Positions 1-10,482 of a DNA stretch of 64,000 bases are shown here, piece after piece. The stretch is taken from assembly GCA_905221615.1 (NCBI GenBank), contig CAJNDT010000607.1, positions 1 through 64,000 on the forward strand, read 5' to 3'. The first letter of the stretch is position 1. Each line of letters begins with the position of its first letter. Source of the DNA: Symbiodinium sp. CCMP2592 (lineage: Eukaryota; Sar; Dinophyceae; Suessiales; Symbiodiniaceae). Under the pieces are notes generated by a model that had not been told where the DNA came from, made no database searches, and saw only the letters and a program-made list of their open reading frames with translations. Position numbers and translations under genes: made by a program.

Positions 1-2
1 CA

Positions 3-528
3 CCATCATTCGGTGGAGGTAAAGCCGATGCACAAGATTTCATGGATTTCAAGGAACAATTGTACAACATTCTTGCGTATGTGGAATCCAAGTATTGGGG
101 AACCTGGAGAGATTAGAAGACATGAGGTATTACCAGCTACATTCGCGGATGAAACGCAGCAAGCCATGTCTACGAAGCTGTTCTCATTACTGTGTTCTTG
201 TTGTCAGGAACCACCATGCACGAGATCCCAGTATTGCTGGATCCAGGAACGGATTTGCTTTGTGGAAGTTACTGCTGATCATGTATCAACCTAGTACTCG
301 AAGCAGGAGTTTTTAGCTTTGATGCAGGCGATTCATGGGTATCCAAACTTTTCACCCGGACTAAGTGCTGTAGCACAGATTTCCAAGCTGGAAGAACTAG
401 TAAAGGATTACGAGAGATGCAGTGGACAAAACTACCCTCGAGAGATTCTCTTGTCTACTCTCTTGAGATGAATTCCTAGTCCTTTGAAGGAGCACATCCA
501 TCTTCAGCTTACGGATAAAACGACGTAC
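3..528 (+). pseudogene. LTR-retrotransposon gag, N-terminal part, decayed
   Basis: Reading across frames gives a gag-like protein: residues such as GKADAQDFMDFKEQLYNIL at the start, then ALMQAIHGYPNFSP, KLEELVKDYERCSG and REILLSTLLR, ending LKEHIHLQLTDKTTY at 528. This order (edge-of-domain helices, a leucine-rich segment, an 'ATLLR-IP-LK' segment) is what I know from copia-like gag proteins of dinoflagellates. At least three frameshifts and several stops are needed, so it is dead. The protein continues at 4103 (MEDIKRW) after the 529-4102 insertion. It runs off the left edge of the window. Family assignment is by eye. Confidence 0.55.
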
Positions 529-578
529 AGGGGAGGCCCGCTCAAGCGAAGCCAGAATTGCTGGACTTTTCCAGCCCT

Positions 579-1892
579 ACATTTGGAGTCGCGAAGCTTG
601 CGATTTCACCAACAGTGCAAAGCCTCTTGAACCGTCATTTGTGGGGTTTCGAGACAGAAACTTGAAGCCTTCCAAAGCCTTCCTTGTGGGTTCGGAGCTT
701 ACAATCTTACCGTAGTCTCTGCACTCTTCTGGTCTGTAGTTCCTGCAGCTTGCAGCTGTCCCTGTTGTCTTGTGCTTCACGTTGGTAGATTTCTCGGCTT
801 GCGCGTGTCATCCTTGCGCAGGGGCCATGCTAATCTTCTCTATCTCGTTTCTCCACCTTCGGAAAGCACACAGCAAACGAGAGTGCCTCAACTGCTGAAG
901 CAGTGCGAGCTTCGCGAGAGCATGCTTTGATTCATGCATGCTTTCACTGAAGAAGTGTTGACACCGTTTGGGACATGACCTGGACTGCAATGCTAAAGGC
1001 AGCTCCATGCACAAAAACCGTGCATGGGTCCCGCCTCGCCGTTCATTTAAACTTTTAAAACCTAAACGGGGTGTGGGACCCGGCCCTAGAAAAATGGGAC
1101 CCGGGTGGACCCGGGTGGACCCAGGTCGGACCCGGATTCGATCTGGCTAGCAAAGTATGGGACATGTGACAACCAAATGAAACTTCTTGTGTGGGAAACA
1201 TGGGACCCGGTGACACCCGGATAAGACCCAGCGAGCAAAAAAACGGGATTCGGTGACGCAGAAGGTGGGACTTGGATGGGCCCGGGGGGACCCGGTTGGG
1301 ACTCCTTGCAAAAAGCGGGACCTTGTGACCGCTCAGATGATGTGGCCTCAAAATCACACGTTGATGTGGCTTGAGAACCACACGTTAAGTGGCCTTGATG
1401 TGGCTTCAAAACCACACGTTTGTGGCTTATGTGGCTTCAAAGCCACACGTTTGTGGCCCGGATGTATTAAAGGGGTCACCAGAAGCCTCGGACCTGAACG
1501 AACACGTGGGCTGCCTTTCTTCTTTCTTTACTACAGAGAATTCTAAGCCGGAGCTGGCTCCAAGTCCACTTGCTGGAGCTAGAAAAAGGCTTCAACAAGC
1601 TTCGATGATCTTGCAAGCTATTGGCTATTGCTGACTCCATAGAGCCATAGATCTTGGCAATCCTAGACAGGAGCTTCGATGATCGTGTCGCAGCGATGCA
1701 TCCTAATAAACGTCAAAGATCTCGATTGGCTTAAAAAGATCCTCGAGATACCTCGATGACATTGCAAACTGACACTGATCTCCAGTGGATATAGAAGCAG
1801 GATGAGCCCAAGAAATGATGCTGCGGACGACCCCGTTTCTGGGCCCACGAAACGAAAGCAATTCTGGCTTCGCCACAATGGGCCTCCCCAGT
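579..1892 (+). repeat. 1.2-1.3 kb repeat unit, copy 1
   Basis: Starts at ACATTTGGAGTCGCGAAGC and ends at the CGCCACAATGGGCCTCCCC end sequence. It is nearly identical to 2927-4102, but that copy lacks about 100 bases around its positions 3010-3050. It contains GGGACCCGG tandem motifs (about 1070-1140) and a cluster of short hairpins built on GTGGCTTCAAA.CCACA (about 1330-1460). No gene seen. Confidence 0.85.
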
Positions 1893-2191
1893 TGCAAATC
1901 CGCTGGTTGTGGCATTTAAGGTGAGCGTGCAGCTGCTTTGGACAAGACTTCTGGCTTTTCAATCTTGCGTCTGCATGATGCCCAAAACTGCGGGAACAAA
2001 GGCAGGCAGGCGCACGCCCGAGATCCAGCTGGTTGGCCCCGAACATTTGCGATTTGCGACCCCAAAAATGGGGCCGTTTCGCGGCCCCGAAAACAGGGCT
2101 GCGACATGCGCCCGGCCTCATTAAATATATAGTTTGAGCATGAGTTGGAGGCTTGGAACCCCGACCCCAAAAATGGGGCCGCCAAACGGCC

Positions 2192-2918
2192 CCATTTTGG
2201 GGGGTCGCGAATTCTTCTACTTTGAGGCACGTCCGCCTGACTGCTACACAACAGGCGACTGTGGCACACAGGCGCGCGTCCAGCTTGGCTTGGAAAAAAA
2301 CAAGCTTTCAGGATTAAGGCTTCCAAGCCGAGCCTTGCTTTCTTATAGAACTACATTAAATCAACATGAAAGAAACAGGCACAGTTGCAAATCCGCTGGT
2401 TGTGGCATTTAAGGTGAGCGTGCAGCTGCTTTAGACAAGACTTCTGGCTTTTCAATCTTGCGTCTGCATGATGCCCAAAACTGCGGGAACAAATGCAGAC
2501 AGGCGCACGCCCGAGATCCAGCTGGTTGGCCCCGAACATTGCGATTTGCGACCCCAAAAATGAAGCCGTTTCGCGGCCCCGAAAACAGGGCTGCGACGTG
2601 CGTCCGGCCTCATTAAATATATAGTTTGAGCATGAGTTGGAGGCTTCGAACCCCGACCCCAAAAATGGGGCCGCCAAACGGCAGGGCTGGAAAAGTCCAG
2701 CAATTCTGGCTTCGCTTGAGCGGGCCTCCCCTTGCCCGTTTCTTTCATGTTGTTTTAATGTACTTCTAGAAGCAAGGCTCGTTTTGGAAGCCTTAATCCT
2801 GAAAGGTTGTTTTTTTCCAAGCCAAGCTGGACGCGCGCCTGTGTGCCATTGTCGCTTGTTGTGTAGCAGTCAGGCGGACGTGCCTCAAAGCAGAAGAATT
2901 CGCGACCCCCAAAATGGG
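2192..2918. repeat. Inverted repeat, ~183 bp arms
   Basis: Bases 2192-2376 are the reverse complement of 2738-2918 with a few differences (left arm begins CCATTTTGGGGGGTCGCGAA, right arm ends TTCGCGACCCCCAAAATGG). The 360-base loop carries a second copy of 1893-2190, a stretch that starts GTTGCAAATCCGCTGG. The two arms plus loop could form a long hairpin. This is the core that separates the two 1.2 kb repeat copies. Confidence 0.85.
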
Positions 2919-2926
2919 ACATTTGG

Positions 2927-4102
2927 AGTCGCGAAGCTTCGATTTCACCAACAGTGCAAAGCCTCTTGAACCGTCATTTGTGGGGTTTCGAGACAGAAAC
3001 TGAAGCCTTCCAATCTCACCGAAGTCTCTGCACTCTTCTGGTCTGTCTTCTCTCGTTTCTCCACCTTCGGAAAGCACACGGCAAACGAGAGTGCCTCAAC
3101 TGCTGAAGCAGTGCGAGCTTCGCGAGAGCATGCTTTGATTCATGCATGCTTTCACTGAAGAAGTGTTGACACCGTTTGGGACATGACCTGGACTACAATG
3201 CTAAAGGCAGCTCCATGCACAAAAACCGTGCATGGGTCCCGCCTCGCCGTTCATTTAAACTTTTAAAACCTAAACGGGGTGTGGGACCCGGCCCTAGAAA
3301 AATGGGACCCGGGTGGACGCGGGTGGACCCAGGTGGGACCCGGATGGGACCCGGTGGGCCCGGTGGGACCCAGGTCGGACCCGGATTCGATCTGGCTAGC
3401 ATAGTATGGGACATGTGACAACCAAATGAAACTTCTTGTGTGGGAAACATGGGACCCGGTGACACCCGGATAAGACCCGGCGAGCAAAAAAGCGGGATTC
3501 GGTGACGCAGAAGGTGGACTTGCATGGTGGGACACCTTGTGACCGCTCAGATGATGTGGCCTCAAAACCACACGTTGATGTGGCTTGAGAACCACACGTT
3601 AAGTGGCCTTGATGTGGCTTCAAAACCACACGTTTGTGGCTTATGTGGCTTCAAAGCCACACGTTTGTGGCCCGGATGTATTAAAGGGGTCACCAGAAGC
3701 CTCGGACCTGAACGAGCACGTGGGCTGCCTTTCTTCTTTCTTTACTACAGAGAATTCTAAGCCGGAGCTGGCTCCAAGTCCACTTGCTGGAGTTAGAAAA
3801 GGCTTCAACAAGCTTCGATGATCTTGCAAGCTATTGGCTATTGCTGACTCCATAGAGCCATAGATCTTGGCAATCCTAGACAGGAGCTTCGATGATCGTG
3901 TCGCAGCGATGCATCCTAATAAACGTCAAAGATCTCGATTGGCTTAAAAAGATCCTCGAGATACCTCGATGACATTGCAAACTGACACTGATCTCCAGTG
4001 GATATAGAAGCAGGATGAGCCCAAGAAATGATGCTGCGGACGACCCCGTTTCTGGGCCCACGAAACGAAAGCAATTCTGGCTTCGCCACAATGGGCTTCC
4101 CC
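2927..4102 (+). repeat. 1.2-1.3 kb repeat unit, copy 2
   Basis: Second copy of 579-1892 in the same orientation, including the GGGACCCGG tandem (about 3280-3395, here with extra units), the CCACA hairpin cluster (3540-3670) and the same terminal sequence. Copy 2 has more GGGACCC units, showing that the short tandem changes length independently. Confidence 0.85.
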
Positions 4103-4680
4103 ATGGAGGACATCAAGCGATGGAAGTCAACCGAGAAGAGTACAAAGGAAAAGAATGGAAAGGAAAAGGTGCCGGAAAAGGCAAAGGTAAGAAAGGTTCA
4201 AAATGTTTGGAGGATTTGGAGCCATGCAGGCAGGTCGAGGTTTCAGGTTTGGTCATGGACGAGGCAAAGGCAAAGGTCGAGGTAAAGGAAAAGGAAAAGG
4301 TAAAGGAAGGTGGAAAAGGCAGAAAAGGAAAAGGAAAGAGTAAAGGAAAAGGAAAGAAAGGCAAAGGGAAACGGCTTGGAAGGACAGTTTGTAGACTTTG
4401 TCACCAAGAAGGACATTGGGGAAACGAATGCCCCAATAGACATTCTGTTCGTTATGTGGAAGCCGAAGAACAACCCCAAGCGGAAGTGTATCCCAACAAT
4501 CCACCTAACCAGGAACCTTACCCAAGACCTAATGTTGGCGAGACTGGTAGTATTCGTCAGACGACGAGTCGACCGGACCTAAGGATTGTTACCCGGAGAG
4601 TTGGAGCGTCAAGTGGATCAAGTGGATTCAACCCAAAACCCTTTTACCACATAGCTACGCCACGAGAAGAATATGAGACT
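4103..4680 (+). pseudogene. LTR-retrotransposon gag, C-terminal part with zinc knuckle
   Basis: Continues the gag of 3-528: MEDIKRWKSTEKSTKEKNG, then a very lysine/glycine-rich linker, then a textbook CCHC knuckle C-x2-C-x4-H-x4-C (CRLCHQEGHWGNEC, about 4396-4437) and a tail ending YHIATPREEYET at 4680. The linker changes frame twice: the glycine-arginine stretch near 4203-4300 (MFGGFGAMQAGRGFRFGHG) is in another frame than the knuckle. Retroelement gag knuckles bind RNA. At 4681 it is interrupted by the left inverted repeat of the KDZ-type transposon and resumes at 11720. Confidence 0.75.
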
Positions 4681-4710
4681 GGTACGCCGTGGCGGCGCGT
4701 ATTTTCGAGG
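4681..4710 (+). repeat. Terminal inverted repeat, 3' end of KDZ-type element
   Basis: Pairs with 11690-11719 at 28 of 30 positions; begins GGTACGCCGTGGCGGCG and ends TATTTTCGAGG. Confidence 0.85.
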
Positions 4711-5053
4711 AATTCCGTGTTTTTCCTCGAGTTTTTTTTAGAAATGTCTTCATCATACTCCCCAGAATACACCAGCAAACATTTGCATGACGTCTTAACG
4801 CAGTATTATTCTGAACAGCTGAACTGACGCCCACTTTAATCCTGTTATTCTCATAGCCCGCCAAGGGCGCGGAGACAGCAATTCTCAGTTTGCACAGAGT
4901 TATCAGCTGCTTCGCTCACTCTTCTTCTTCTTCTTTGGTCACCCCTCGGACTTGTCGCAGCAAGAGACAGTCGACTAGAAATCAAAATTTGTACACGTAT
5001 GTCAAGCTTCTTTCTTCGATGAAGCAGACTGGCATGTTGTCGGATCGAGCTTC

Positions 5054-5590
5054 CTACTTCGAGGACGCTGGACGCTTCGCCATGCAGGCTGCTGGCCTCC
5101 GCAAGCAAACCTTTGCAGTTGGACAACGGAAAACTTTCGAGGCGAATGATTTGCTGCAACTGTACGGCTGAGAACAGCGGCGCTTACGGCCTGAACTGAA
5201 TGGGCTGAGGTGACTCACACTGTTCTTGCGGATCAACTCGTTATGCTTGTGCACGAAGAAGAGAACATAGAAGAAATGCGTCTGCGGGGACATGGTATTG
5301 AATGTTCTGGCATAATTGCGAAACCAAGCGAAGGTTTGCTCAGCCACAGAGGTGTTCACCTCATCTCTTGTCCAGCTTTTTGTGCACCAAGGGTGAGCAC
5401 GGACAAGTTGTACCATGACCATGTGCGTGGAACTTATCGACGCAGAAATACTTAATGTCCCGGAGCATGTCCGACCTTCGCACTGCTTGCAAAGCGCAGC
5501 ACATGCGGTCATAGATGATACAATCTAAGACAGGAAGAATTTCAGCCGCATCTTCAAGCATCCTAACTGCCAGGTCATTGTTCTCCAGGG
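5054..5590 (-). pseudogene. KDZ-type transposase, C-terminal half, frameshifted
   Basis: Directly continues the 1486-residue ORF after a one-base insertion near 5588 (the sense strand reads CCT-GGAGAACAAT where HPENN is expected). It reads MLEDAAEILPVLDCIIYDRM, then KYFCVDKFHAHGH and C..C. A second one-base insertion near 5395 leads into VNTSVAEQTFAWFRNYA and HFFYVLFFVHKHNELI. The YD..C, VD.FHA.GH and EQTFAWF blocks match my knowledge of Kyakuja-Dileera-Zisupton (KDZ) transposases; the E of EQTF is the likely last catalytic acid. With two frameshifts this copy should be inactive unless the shifts are sequence errors. Confidence 0.7.
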
Positions 5591-8500
5591 TGGATCATCT
5601 CCTGCACACCAACGATGAGGCCGGACTCTGGATGAATAGCCATAAACCACCCATTTGTGCGCTTTTTGACTGTGCCGTCCTTCCGTGGCCGTCCGCCATG
5701 GGCAGGAGTAATAGTAGAACACCTGGATGAAACCTTTTCATGGCCATCGATCACGAGCTCGTACATAGACTTACTCTCCTTAACAGTAATCTCATTGGAT
5801 TGGAACCACTTGTGATATTCCTGCACGAAGTTGTCAGCAAGCGGCTTCTCCAAACAGATCGACAGGAGTTTCTTGTCGGTGTCCTGGTCCGACAAGTCGC
5901 ACCACATGAGCTCGCCGACCTGTAGGACATTGAGATACAACTGTGCGGTAGAGTATTCTAGCCGCCATCGAGCATGCTCATTTTCGTCTTTCCACATGAC
6001 TTCCTTTTGCGCAAAGTTGATAGCATGGACACTGATATGCCCACGAAACTGCAGCATGCCATGATAATCCAGGAAAGATCGAGTGAAGACCGTCTTGGGA
6101 TTCACGAAAACAAATTCCAGATCACTTGCATGAGAGCTGTTGATCTTGTTGCCGCCCACCCAACGGTAGTTGTAGTGGTGCAATGTTGCACAATTGCGAT
6201 TGGAGCATTTCTTTGTCAAATGTTCCACATGATGTACCCCGTCGAGTGCATATAAGCGTGCTTCGATCACACGCTCTTTCCGAATAGAGGCACCACACTC
6301 CAAGCACGTCTGCAGGGGTGAGGATAGCACCAGTCTATCTGGACAGTGTACATCCACTTTCATTGTGATTGAGGCTTGCGACGCAGGTCGTTTGCAAGGT
6401 CCTGATCCACGAAGGTCATAGGCTGCGTGATGATCCAGAGCAACATCGTGGGTAAGCGTCTGAAGACGAAACCAAGACAGATTCTCCATGGAGGACACAA
6501 TCTGAGACAGGATCTGGAAGGTGGTGTGCAAATGACGCCCGCTAGACTCAGAATCCACGACACATACTGTCGAGTCGCCCAGGAATCGGATGCCACTCCA
6601 ATGTCCACCACCTGGAGCTGCTTGATGGACAATGAGGTTACCGTTGAGGGTATTCACCTCGCTCAGATCCACTTCCTCCATGTAGATCATGCGGTATGCG
6701 TCTTGCGGAGCGCGCTGCGAACTGTACCTCATGTGCTCGTTGAATTCCCTAGCGGAGATATCACCTTCATCTTCCGTAACCTCCAAGAGGTCAGTGTCGC
6801 AGTCAGGCTGGAGCACAGCAATCACGTAGTGCAAGCAAGACGAGGTTGGCCCTTGCAAGCTAGCCCGGCAGATACTCCAAAGTCCAAGATCCTTGCGAAT
6901 CAACAGCCTTGCTATGCTTGACAGCTCCGTGCCGGAAGGCCACGACTTGATGGCCATGGGAATCACACTCTCTTCACATGCCCGACACGCTTCGACGACA
7001 TCCAACTCTGCAGCAAGACTGTCGCATTCAACATAGCACCCATCGAAGAGCAGCATTTGCACAGAGTCTCCCATGTGCTCTGACATGATGTGCATGAGCT
7101 TCGCCTCCTCAAAAGACAGGAGAGCTGAGAGCCGACTGAACTCTGGATTAGGACGATCTTCATAAAGATCAGCGAATACTCTGGCAGTCGGCATCTTCAG
7201 TAACAGCATAGCGGCACGCTGTACCTCGTCACAAAGCTTGAGCAAATATGGGATTTCAACGGAAGGCCGGCCACCGTAGAAAATGCGAATAAGCTCTACC
7301 TTCGCTTCCTCAACGGTACACTCCGAATACTGTGCCAGAGATTCTCTCCACTGGTTGTAGAACTGCACGACCTTGTTCAGCATGGGGAACTTGTCCTCAT
7401 CCCAAAGTTCAGATTCGCGCAGCTTCGAAACTAATAGACGAGGATGGCACGAAGGAGCGTCGACTTCGGCGCAGTGAGAGCCGAAGGCAATGAACCTTGC
7501 TTCACGCGTGAGCTTTTGACCAGAAGGTCCTCGCGACAACAAGCGTCCATAATGAGGTCGTCTGTAGTAGGCGATGTCAATGCTGGAGAAGTCTCCATTA
7601 ACCAATCCGTCTCGACGATGCCGAGCAATGTAAGCTTCCAGGAGATCTGGACGACGATCATTGCCAGCTTGCGCGTAGGCGATGAGCGCAGTCAAATTCA
7701 CTTTCTCCTGCAAGCGGAGTGCACTATTACGCCCGAGCGCACTGAGATCTTCGACGATAGTTTTGTTTTGTCGGATAATTTGTGCGTCATGGTGAAAGGC
7801 TGCCCCTGTCCACTTCTCCTGCGTGTGCAGCAAGTCAAAGGGATCGCCCCATTCCGTCCAGGACCCGTACTTGTCGATGCCGCCGTGATTGTCCATGGCC
7901 AACTGTAGTTTTGTCCAATCCAGAAGGAGCTTGTGGAAACAACCATGATCCACTTGCTTCAAGAGGATCACGTCAGCGTTGTCCGCGGCCTCGATAAGAT
8001 AAGAAAGTTTAGTCCGCTTTCCTTTCGACGAGTATATGGCTCCTGGCAAAGCCTCAATCTTGTGGATGAGGTACTCCTTCGACACTCTTTTCCAGGGCGT
8101 CTGCGAATGAGCAGCAATGACTAGTCTATTGAACTCATTCACATCATCCGTCTCGTCTCCAGGAGGCGGAGCATTGCCGCCCGCAAGGCGTGAAGCTCGC
8201 CACTTGGTATCACGAACAAGATCGGCATGAACACCGGCGAGGTCGAACGGAATGCAGTATTCCCGTAGGAACAGGGCGGCCGTTATCTCATGTGATAGGA
8301 AAGCAGATAGTTCGTCCTGTGGAATCAACAGGAAGACGCCGTTGTCTGTGTCCACCTCATTGACATCACTGACGAGTTTCCCCTTCCCCATGCGAAGACA
8401 CACGATACGTCTCTCCAGCTGCTGGCAGCATTTGTTGCGATCGCGAGCTTCCTCAATTGTGGGTATGTTGTCATAATTTAACTCCTGCACCTTCAAGCTC

Positions 8501-10035
8501 TCACCAAATTTGCGCTTAGTGGTGAAGCCGTAGTTGACCCGACAGTCGATGTCTTCGTCAACTACGAATCGCTTCCATAGGTCGGCATGGAAGGAAGACT
8601 TATGATCCATCTCTTGGATGCGAACATTGGCCATGTTCCATGCCAACTCCGCAGATTTGCGGAATTCCGACCGGTCCAAGAAGACCCCACAATCCAATGT
8701 GGAGGAAGCAAGGTCCCCGAACAAGGTGCGATCCAATATTGCCTCCATTCCTTTACCATCGCCACCTTTGCCGATCTGGAAGATCATTTTGGAAGTGCAT
8801 ACTCGCTTGAAGGCTGCGTGGAGGAAGCACAACTTGATTTGGAATCCATGTTCGTTCTTGTAATACAGAGACTTGAGGAAGAGACGAAGCCTGATACGGA
8901 AGTTGTTGACATCAATGTTGGGGTTCTGTGCGATCACATGTTCATACAGGTAGCGGTAGTTCAGTTTCAAGTAGCAATTCCGATCACGTGATTTCGGAGC
9001 CACATCCCAATTCTCGTCGAGGTACACGTCTGTGAAACAGACGCCTGTCGATCTAGGCATAGGTGTATCCCACTCCAAGAGAAACAACTTTGTTAGAGGC
9101 TTTGAGGAGATTTCGCTTTCCCATGTCTTCCGATATTGAGCGAGCATATCGGCGACACGGCGAGACCATTTCGCATGCCACGCCTTGTTTCCTGTAGCTT
9201 TGCGAAGATGATCACTGTTAGCCTTGGCGACGCCACATAGCTCTTTAATCACATCCACGGACTGTTGAAGAAGATGTCGAATCACATTGAGCACTTCGGC
9301 GCCGGCAGCTTCCCAACTCCATTGGGACTCTCGCTCTGCCGCCGCCAAGTCCAGAGAGACTTGAACAAACAAGCCCTCCAAGGCCATCAGCAAATCCCAT
9401 GCATCGATGGACAAGTTCTCACAGCGAACCCAAGCACCGTCCTCGTACCGAAAAGCTTGTCGACAATGAGCCCTCCAGTTATGGCCATCAATCAACATAG
9501 CCAACATAAGCTTCTGTTTGTTAGACATGCAATAGTTTGCGGCATCCATGTCACAGATGTAGTTGGCAATGGAGACGAGTTTGCAGGTCTCCGGAGCGAA
9601 GTCTGGAAAGGAGTTACGACCCCACTGCATGTAGTGCTCGTACATGGCTGGCATTGTGATCGCGTTCGGGTTGACGGGTGCCGGCGCCAAGATATGTGGG
9701 GCAGGAGGGTCGATCTCCAAATCAGAGAAGGCGCGAAACCTCATCAGGACACAAAGTAAGAAGTACACACATATATGCTCGGACCTGCATAACATTGCAT
9801 GGGATATCTGCGTCTGAGACCCCAACAGATTTGCACCTCTGAGACGTTTCGCTGGACGAGGTGAAGGAGAAGACCCCGCCATGTGAGGATACTCCTCCTG
9901 CATGAGATGTTCCAACTGACTCTCCAAAGAATTGGACATGTCAGCACTGACGACAAGGGACGCGCGAATGAAGTTGTAGCTTGAAAGCTCGAGAAATGCT
10001 GAGGCATTAACAGACAGCAAGGATGGAATGTCCAT
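5575..10035 (-). CDS. SF3 helicase / TV-Pol-like polymerase / protease / KDZ transposase N-part
   Basis: A 1486-residue ORF. About 395-560 looks like a superfamily 3 helicase: Walker A GKGGDGKG (422-429, K428), acidic QEMD (474-477), an N..P.I sensor-like LNYDNIPTI (519-527) and RR (542-543). About 800-1010 resembles TV-Pol, a family-A-related polymerase: motif A EVDAPSCHPRLL (D859), K912...YGG (920-922) and LFDG (D998). About 1050-1170 has C1067, HW (H1145) and VVDSES (D1161), a possible Josephin/OTU-like cysteine protease. C1244/C1247...C1277/C1282 is a CxC-type zinc cluster, followed by VIDGHEK (D1430), the first acid of a KDZ transposase. The start is uncertain: M33 is an alternative, and residues ~72-100, hydrophobic and out of character, may be an unspliced intron. 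The fusion suggests an element that helps replicate itself. Confidence 0.65.
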   Translation of the reverse strand: MDIPSLLSVNASAFLELSSYNFIRASLVVSADMSNSLESQLEHLMQEEYPHMAGSSPSPRPAKRLRGANLLGSQTQISHAMLCRSEHICVYFLLCVLMRFRAFSDLEIDPPAPHILAPAPVNPNAITMPAMYEHYMQWGRNSFPDFAPETCKLVSIANYICDMDAANYCMSNKQKLMLAMLIDGHNWRAHCRQAFRYEDGAWVRCENLSIDAWDLLMALEGLFVQVSLDLAAAERESQWSWEAAGAEVLNVIRHLLQQSVDVIKELCGVAKANSDHLRKATGNKAWHAKWSRRVADMLAQYRKTWESEISSKPLTKLFLLEWDTPMPRSTGVCFTDVYLDENWDVAPKSRDRNCYLKLNYRYLYEHVIAQNPNIDVNNFRIRLRLFLKSLYYKNEHGFQIKLCFLHAAFKRVCTSKMIFQIGKGGDGKGMEAILDRTLFGDLASSTLDCGVFLDRSEFRKSAELAWNMANVRIQEMDHKSSFHADLWKRFVVDEDIDCRVNYGFTTKRKFGESLKVQELNYDNIPTIEEARDRNKCCQQLERRIVCLRMGKGKLVSDVNEVDTDNGVFLLIPQDELSAFLSHEITAALFLREYCIPFDLAGVHADLVRDTKWRASRLAGGNAPPPGDETDDVNEFNRLVIAAHSQTPWKRVSKEYLIHKIEALPGAIYSSKGKRTKLSYLIEAADNADVILLKQVDHGCFHKLLLDWTKLQLAMDNHGGIDKYGSWTEWGDPFDLLHTQEKWTGAAFHHDAQIIRQNKTIVEDLSALGRNSALRLQEKVNLTALIAYAQAGNDRRPDLLEAYIARHRRDGLVNGDFSSIDIAYYRRPHYGRLLSRGPSGQKLTREARFIAFGSHCAEVDAPSCHPRLLVSKLRESELWDEDKFPMLNKVVQFYNQWRESLAQYSECTVEEAKVELIRIFYGGRPSVEIPYLLKLCDEVQRAAMLLLKMPTARVFADLYEDRPNPEFSRLSALLSFEEAKLMHIMSEHMGDSVQMLLFDGCYVECDSLAAELDVVEACRACEESVIPMAIKSWPSGTELSSIARLLIRKDLGLWSICRASLQGPTSSCLHYVIAVLQPDCDTDLLEVTEDEGDISAREFNEHMRYSSQRAPQDAYRMIYMEEVDLSEVNTLNGNLIVHQAAPGGGHWSGIRFLGDSTVCVVDSESSGRHLHTTFQILSQIVSSMENLSWFRLQTLTHDVALDHHAAYDLRGSGPCKRPASQASITMKVDVHCPDRLVLSSPLQTCLECGASIRKERVIEARLYALDGVHHVEHLTKKCSNRNCATLHHYNYRWVGGNKINSSHASDLEFVFVNPKTVFTRSFLDYHGMLQFRGHISVHAINFAQKEVMWKDENEHARWRLEYSTAQLYLNVLQVGELMWCDLSDQDTDKKLLSICLEKPLADNFVQEYHKWFQSNEITVKESKSMYELVIDGHEKVSSRCSTITPAHGGRPRKDGTVKKRTNGWFMAIHPESGLIVGVQEMIHPGEQ

Positions 10036-10354
10036 GCATAGGCTACGATACTACACGGACATGCCAGGTCGTTGGTGTGCGACAAGAGACTGAACTGAGT
10101 CGAAGACAAATAGAATGATGATCAGGAAGAAGATGGATGACCTTCCAGTAGCAAGAAAAGCATGATGCAGAAGGGCATCCTTCGTGAAGAATTACCTTCC
10201 TGCGAGAAAAAGACGTGCGTATGTACAATGCCGTATTACAGCCTTCCTATTGCTGCTGTACATCCTCTTCCTCATCGTGCGCCCTGTACCTTGTCTCTAT
10301 TGTTCCCTCAGTTCCTATTCTCTTGTTTCGTGTCTGTCCCCTTCGCCCCTTGTC

Positions 10355-10482
10355 CCCTTTGTCCCCCTTTGTCCCCCTCTGTCCCCCTTTGTCCCCCTTT
10401 GTCCCCCTTTGTCCCCCTTTGTCCCCTTTGTCCTCTTCTGTCCCCCATCTGTCCCCCTTTGTCCCTCTCTGTCCCCTGTCCT
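10355..10482. repeat. GTCCCCCTTT minisatellite (G-runs on minus strand)
   Basis: About a dozen imperfect 10-base units GTCCCCCTTT. On the minus strand, which is the coding strand of the transposon, it reads GGGGGAC repeats, i.e. closely spaced G5 runs able in principle to form G-quadruplexes. It lies in the 576-base gap between the two transposon genes. Confidence 0.85.

Larger units (their letters stand above)
529..4102. mobile_element. Foldback-like repeat composite inserted in gag
   Basis: The left end (530 onward, GGGGAGGCCCGCTCAAGCGA) and the right end (ending GGGCTTCCCC at 4102) are inverted copies of one another over about 33 bp with a handful of mismatches, sharing GCGAAGCCAGAATTGCT. 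The insertion separates two gag segments that join in frame (TTY then MEDIKRW). Further copies of the right-end sequence lie at about 1862-1892 and 2695-2732, so several related units are nested or tandemly copied here. No coding sequence is supported inside; the open frames lie in simple repeats. A non-autonomous DNA element seems most likely, but no mobilising protein is identified. Confidence 0.6.

Noticed and set aside
1055..1415. Overlapping minus-strand frames encoding repeated PGP/NPGP-like residues
   Set aside because: They are translations of the GGGACCCGG short tandem repeat; open in several frames at once and without domain character.
4113..4504. Minus-strand frames rich in Phe/Pro/Leu over the gag linker
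   Set aside because: Antisense shadow of the lysine/glycine-rich gag linker (AAAGG repeats).
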